Below are positions 62,086-64,000 of a stretch of 64,000 bases of DNA, in pieces. Below the pieces are notes generated by a model. That model saw only the letters and a program-made list of their open reading frames with translations, did not search any database and had not been told where the DNA came from. The first letter of the stretch is position 1. Each line of letters begins with the position of its first letter. Source of the stretch: Chitinophagaceae bacterium (lineage in GTDB: Bacteria; Bacteroidota; Bacteroidia; Chitinophagales; Chitinophagaceae); assembly GCA_016786885.1 (NCBI GenBank), contig JAEUVO010000033.1, forward strand, positions 62,001-126,000, read 5' to 3'. A program made the position numbers and the translations under genes.

Positions 62086-63462
62086 ATGATATCCTCCATC
62101 AACGAATTCCGCAACCCTTTTTTTATAGGTGTGGCTGGTACAGGTATGAGTGCTTTGGCTCAATATTTAAAAGGTATAGGCAAGAATGTGTCCGGCAGTG
62201 ACCGGTTCTTTGCCCCTGGTGTGTATAATGAAGTGCAGGAAAAACTGGAAGCTGAAGGGATACGTTGTTTCGTACAAAATGGCGAAGGGATTACTGCCGA
62301 AACGGATTTAATTGTAGTATCAACTGCTATTGAGGATACTGTGGTAGAAGTCCAGAAAGCAAAACAGTTGAAAATACCCATCATCAGGAGGTCTGAATTA
62401 TTGTCATTGATCGCAGCCAGTAAAAAGACTATTGCTGTTGGCGGTACCAGTGGCAAGAGTACCACCAGTGCTATGTTGTTTGATATTTTGCAGGAAGCCG
62501 GTTTGCAACCAAGCATTATAAGCGGTGCCGGTTTGATAAGTATTATAAAAGAAGGAAAGATTGGGAATGCAAAAGTAGGTTCAGGTGATTGGCTGGTAAT
62601 AGAAGCTGATGAAAGCGATGGTTCTATTGTACAATATAAACCGGAGATCGGACTACTGCTGAATGTAGACAAAGATCACCAGGAGATAGATGAATTGATG
62701 GACTTGTTTGCTGTATTTAAGAATAACAGTAAAAAGTTTGTTGTTAATCAGTCACATTTCCTCTCGAGAAAATTATCGCAAAATATTCAACAGGATTTTT
62801 CCACAGACAAGCAATGGCCTGCTGGGTATATGGCCTCAGGCTTCAATCAAAAGGGATTAGTGATATCTTTTAATATTAATAGCGCAGACTTTAGTTTGAA
62901 TCTGGTTGGAAAGCATAATATGGAAAATGCAGTAGCGGCTGTTGCGGTAGCTAACCAGGTAGGTGTCGACCTGAAAATATGCGCAGAAGCGTTACATAAA
63001 TACGAGGGTATTTATCGTCGTCACCAGGTATTAGGTAATAAGCAGGGTGTGTGGCTAATTGATGATTATGCTCACAATCCGGTGAAATGTGCTGCGGCTA
63101 TTGCCGCATGTCAGCCGGTAGCACCTAAAGTAATTGCCTGGTTTCAGCCACATGGATATAAACCAACAAAATTTTTACGGGAAGATTTTGTAAAGGAGAT
63201 AGCTCATGCGTTAAGATCGGGTGATGAAATATGGATGAGTGAAATATATTATGCCGGAGGCACAGCAGTAAAAGATATTTCAGCCAATGATCTGATCAAT
63301 GATCTGAAAGCGCTTGGTAAATCTGCTTTTTTTGTTGAGAACAGGAATGATTTTCTTTCTGCTGTCCGTTCACATCTTACGGAAGATTGTGTGCTGCTGC
63401 TTATGGCAGCAAGAGACCCTTCATTGGAGCAGTTTGCCAAACAAACATGGCAGGACCTGTAA
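62086..63462 (+). CDS. Mur ligase (MurC/Mpl-like), divergent
   Basis: A 458-residue peptidoglycan-type amide ligase. The N-terminal Rossmann-like domain begins FFIGVAGTGMSALAQYL, typical of MurC. The ATP loop reads GGTSGKSTTSAM, where MurC and Mpl usually have GTHGKT, and the C-terminal block is DDYAHNPVK, instead of DYGHHP. The substrate (MurNAc plus alanine, or a recycled tripeptide) is therefore unclear. It is not in a cell-division gene cluster, so it is probably a paralogue, for example for wall recycling together with AnmK. Confidence 0.85.
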   Translation: MISSINEFRNPFFIGVAGTGMSALAQYLKGIGKNVSGSDRFFAPGVYNEVQEKLEAEGIRCFVQNGEGITAETDLIVVSTAIEDTVVEVQKAKQLKIPIIRRSELLSLIAASKKTIAVGGTSGKSTTSAMLFDILQEAGLQPSIISGAGLISIIKEGKIGNAKVGSGDWLVIEADESDGSIVQYKPEIGLLLNVDKDHQEIDELMDLFAVFKNNSKKFVVNQSHFLSRKLSQNIQQDFSTDKQWPAGYMASGFNQKGLVISFNINSADFSLNLVGKHNMENAVAAVAVANQVGVDLKICAEALHKYEGIYRRHQVLGNKQGVWLIDDYAHNPVKCAAAIAACQPVAPKVIAWFQPHGYKPTKFLREDFVKEIAHALRSGDEIWMSEIYYAGGTAVKDISANDLINDLKALGKSAFFVENRNDFLSAVRSHLTEDCVLLLMAARDPSLEQFAKQTWQDL

Positions 63463-63463
63463 T

Positions 63464-63955
63464 TCAGGCAGCGAATTCCGGAATGTTTTCTTTTGTAACA
63501 GGAAGGAACATATACCAGCACAGTGCCATCAGCAGACTGGGATACGAAGTAGTTGAAATCTCTTTATTCTTTTTAAAATGCACATCAGTACTTCCATTTT
63601 CTGTATTAAGTCCGCAAACCACAAAGGGTTGCTCCTTTGATTCTTTATAAAGGACCAGTTCTGCCAGTGGATTATTATGAATGGTGTAAAAGAACCGTTC
63701 ATTATTCAGATCTATAAAGTGCTCAGTGTTCTCATGGCCGAGTTCGCCGATCTTGATACCATATTCATTACGCAGCACTGTTTTATTACGCAGAAAACCT
63801 TCCTTTCGAACGAGGAAAACCCTTTTTTCAGTTTCGCTTTCTATTCTTGCTGAATTTGAGAAGGAGTGTAAAGTAAGTGTTAGTATTTTTTTATCATTCT
63901 TGAACAGATGATATACTTCATTTTCAGAACTGGAAGCAACTGTTTCCCATCTCAT
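63464..63955 (-). CDS. Hypothetical protein
   Basis: A 163-residue protein without a clear signal peptide. The sequence is beta-rich (ILTLTLHSFSNSARIESET, KRVFLVRKEGFLRNKTVL), and the C-terminus has a hydrophobic stretch (LLMALCWYMFLPV) that may be a membrane or buried helix. It is convergent with the Mur ligase gene, with a single base between the stop codons. No family is recognised. Confidence 0.6.
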   Translation of the reverse strand: MRWETVASSSENEVYHLFKNDKKILTLTLHSFSNSARIESETEKRVFLVRKEGFLRNKTVLRNEYGIKIGELGHENTEHFIDLNNERFFYTIHNNPLAELVLYKESKEQPFVVCGLNTENGSTDVHFKKNKEISTTSYPSLLMALCWYMFLPVTKENIPEFAA

Positions 63956-64000
63956 AGCAAATAATTTAATTGTCTCAGGTAAGATATATAGCTTTCTTGA

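Overview
The window looks like chromosomal DNA from a member of the Bacteroidota, most likely a Chitinophagaceae-like lineage. The evidence is moderate-to-low GC, few Shine-Dalgarno sequences, many lipoproteins with Bacteroidota-style lipoboxes, an outer-membrane beta-barrel receptor of the TonB-receptor type with a carboxypeptidase-like N-terminal domain, paired DUF3857 proteins, LVIVD and DUF2911 proteins, an RRM RNA-binding protein and a REP-associated tyrosine transposase. No rRNA, tRNA, CRISPR array, prophage or plasmid functions were seen. Genus-level placement is inference.

Layout. 0-3.8 kb: a tight operon of a symporter (cut by the window edge), a DedA protein, an MFS carrier and a GT9 glycosyltransferase. 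3.8-10.6 kb: a 36-residue membrane peptide, small secreted proteins, an Uup-type ABC-F ATPase with a DnaJ-domain membrane protein, a Tat-exported superoxide dismutase and a dienelactone-hydrolase-like protein. 10.8-17.4 kb: a large lipoprotein, a DUF6600 protein with a disordered tail, and gcvP, whose 3' end is copied in a 77-bp tandem array. 17.4-26.2 kb: mostly housekeeping and transport genes (YkgJ-like, metallo-beta-lactamase fold protein, MFS, deoxynucleoside kinase, folK, ABC-2 permease, anmK), plus a stand-alone CHASE2 lipoprotein.

26.3-31.1 kb: an ECF sigma factor overlapping a gene for an unusual protein with a cytoplasmic head, one inner-membrane helix, a long periplasmic linker and a beta-barrel, followed by an LVIVD lipoprotein and a small secreted protein. 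The same spaced motif, GTGCAACG-N15-TTGTCAG, lies upstream of both the sigma gene and the lipoprotein gene. This suggests an autoregulated envelope-signalling regulon and is the best candidate for an interesting system here. 31.1-40 kb: queG, two adjacent DUF3857 transglutaminase-like proteins (the first without catalytic residues), a serine hydrolase and clpB.

41.2-42.0 kb: a REP locus. Three related hairpin elements with compensating stem changes flank a REP-associated transposase gene disabled by one in-frame TAG. 42-54.6 kb: mostly envelope and metabolic genes (DoxX, intradiol-dioxygenase-like protein, cupin, GH29 fucosidase, carbonic anhydrase lipoprotein, lytic transglycosylase) and a remnant of a small-protein/nucleotidyltransferase pair. 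55-64 kb: a DsbA-like protein with SxxC in place of CxxC, the RRM protein, a large outer-membrane receptor, a di-haem cytochrome c peroxidase and a divergent Mur ligase.

All functions are read from motifs and family knowledge; no database search was possible.
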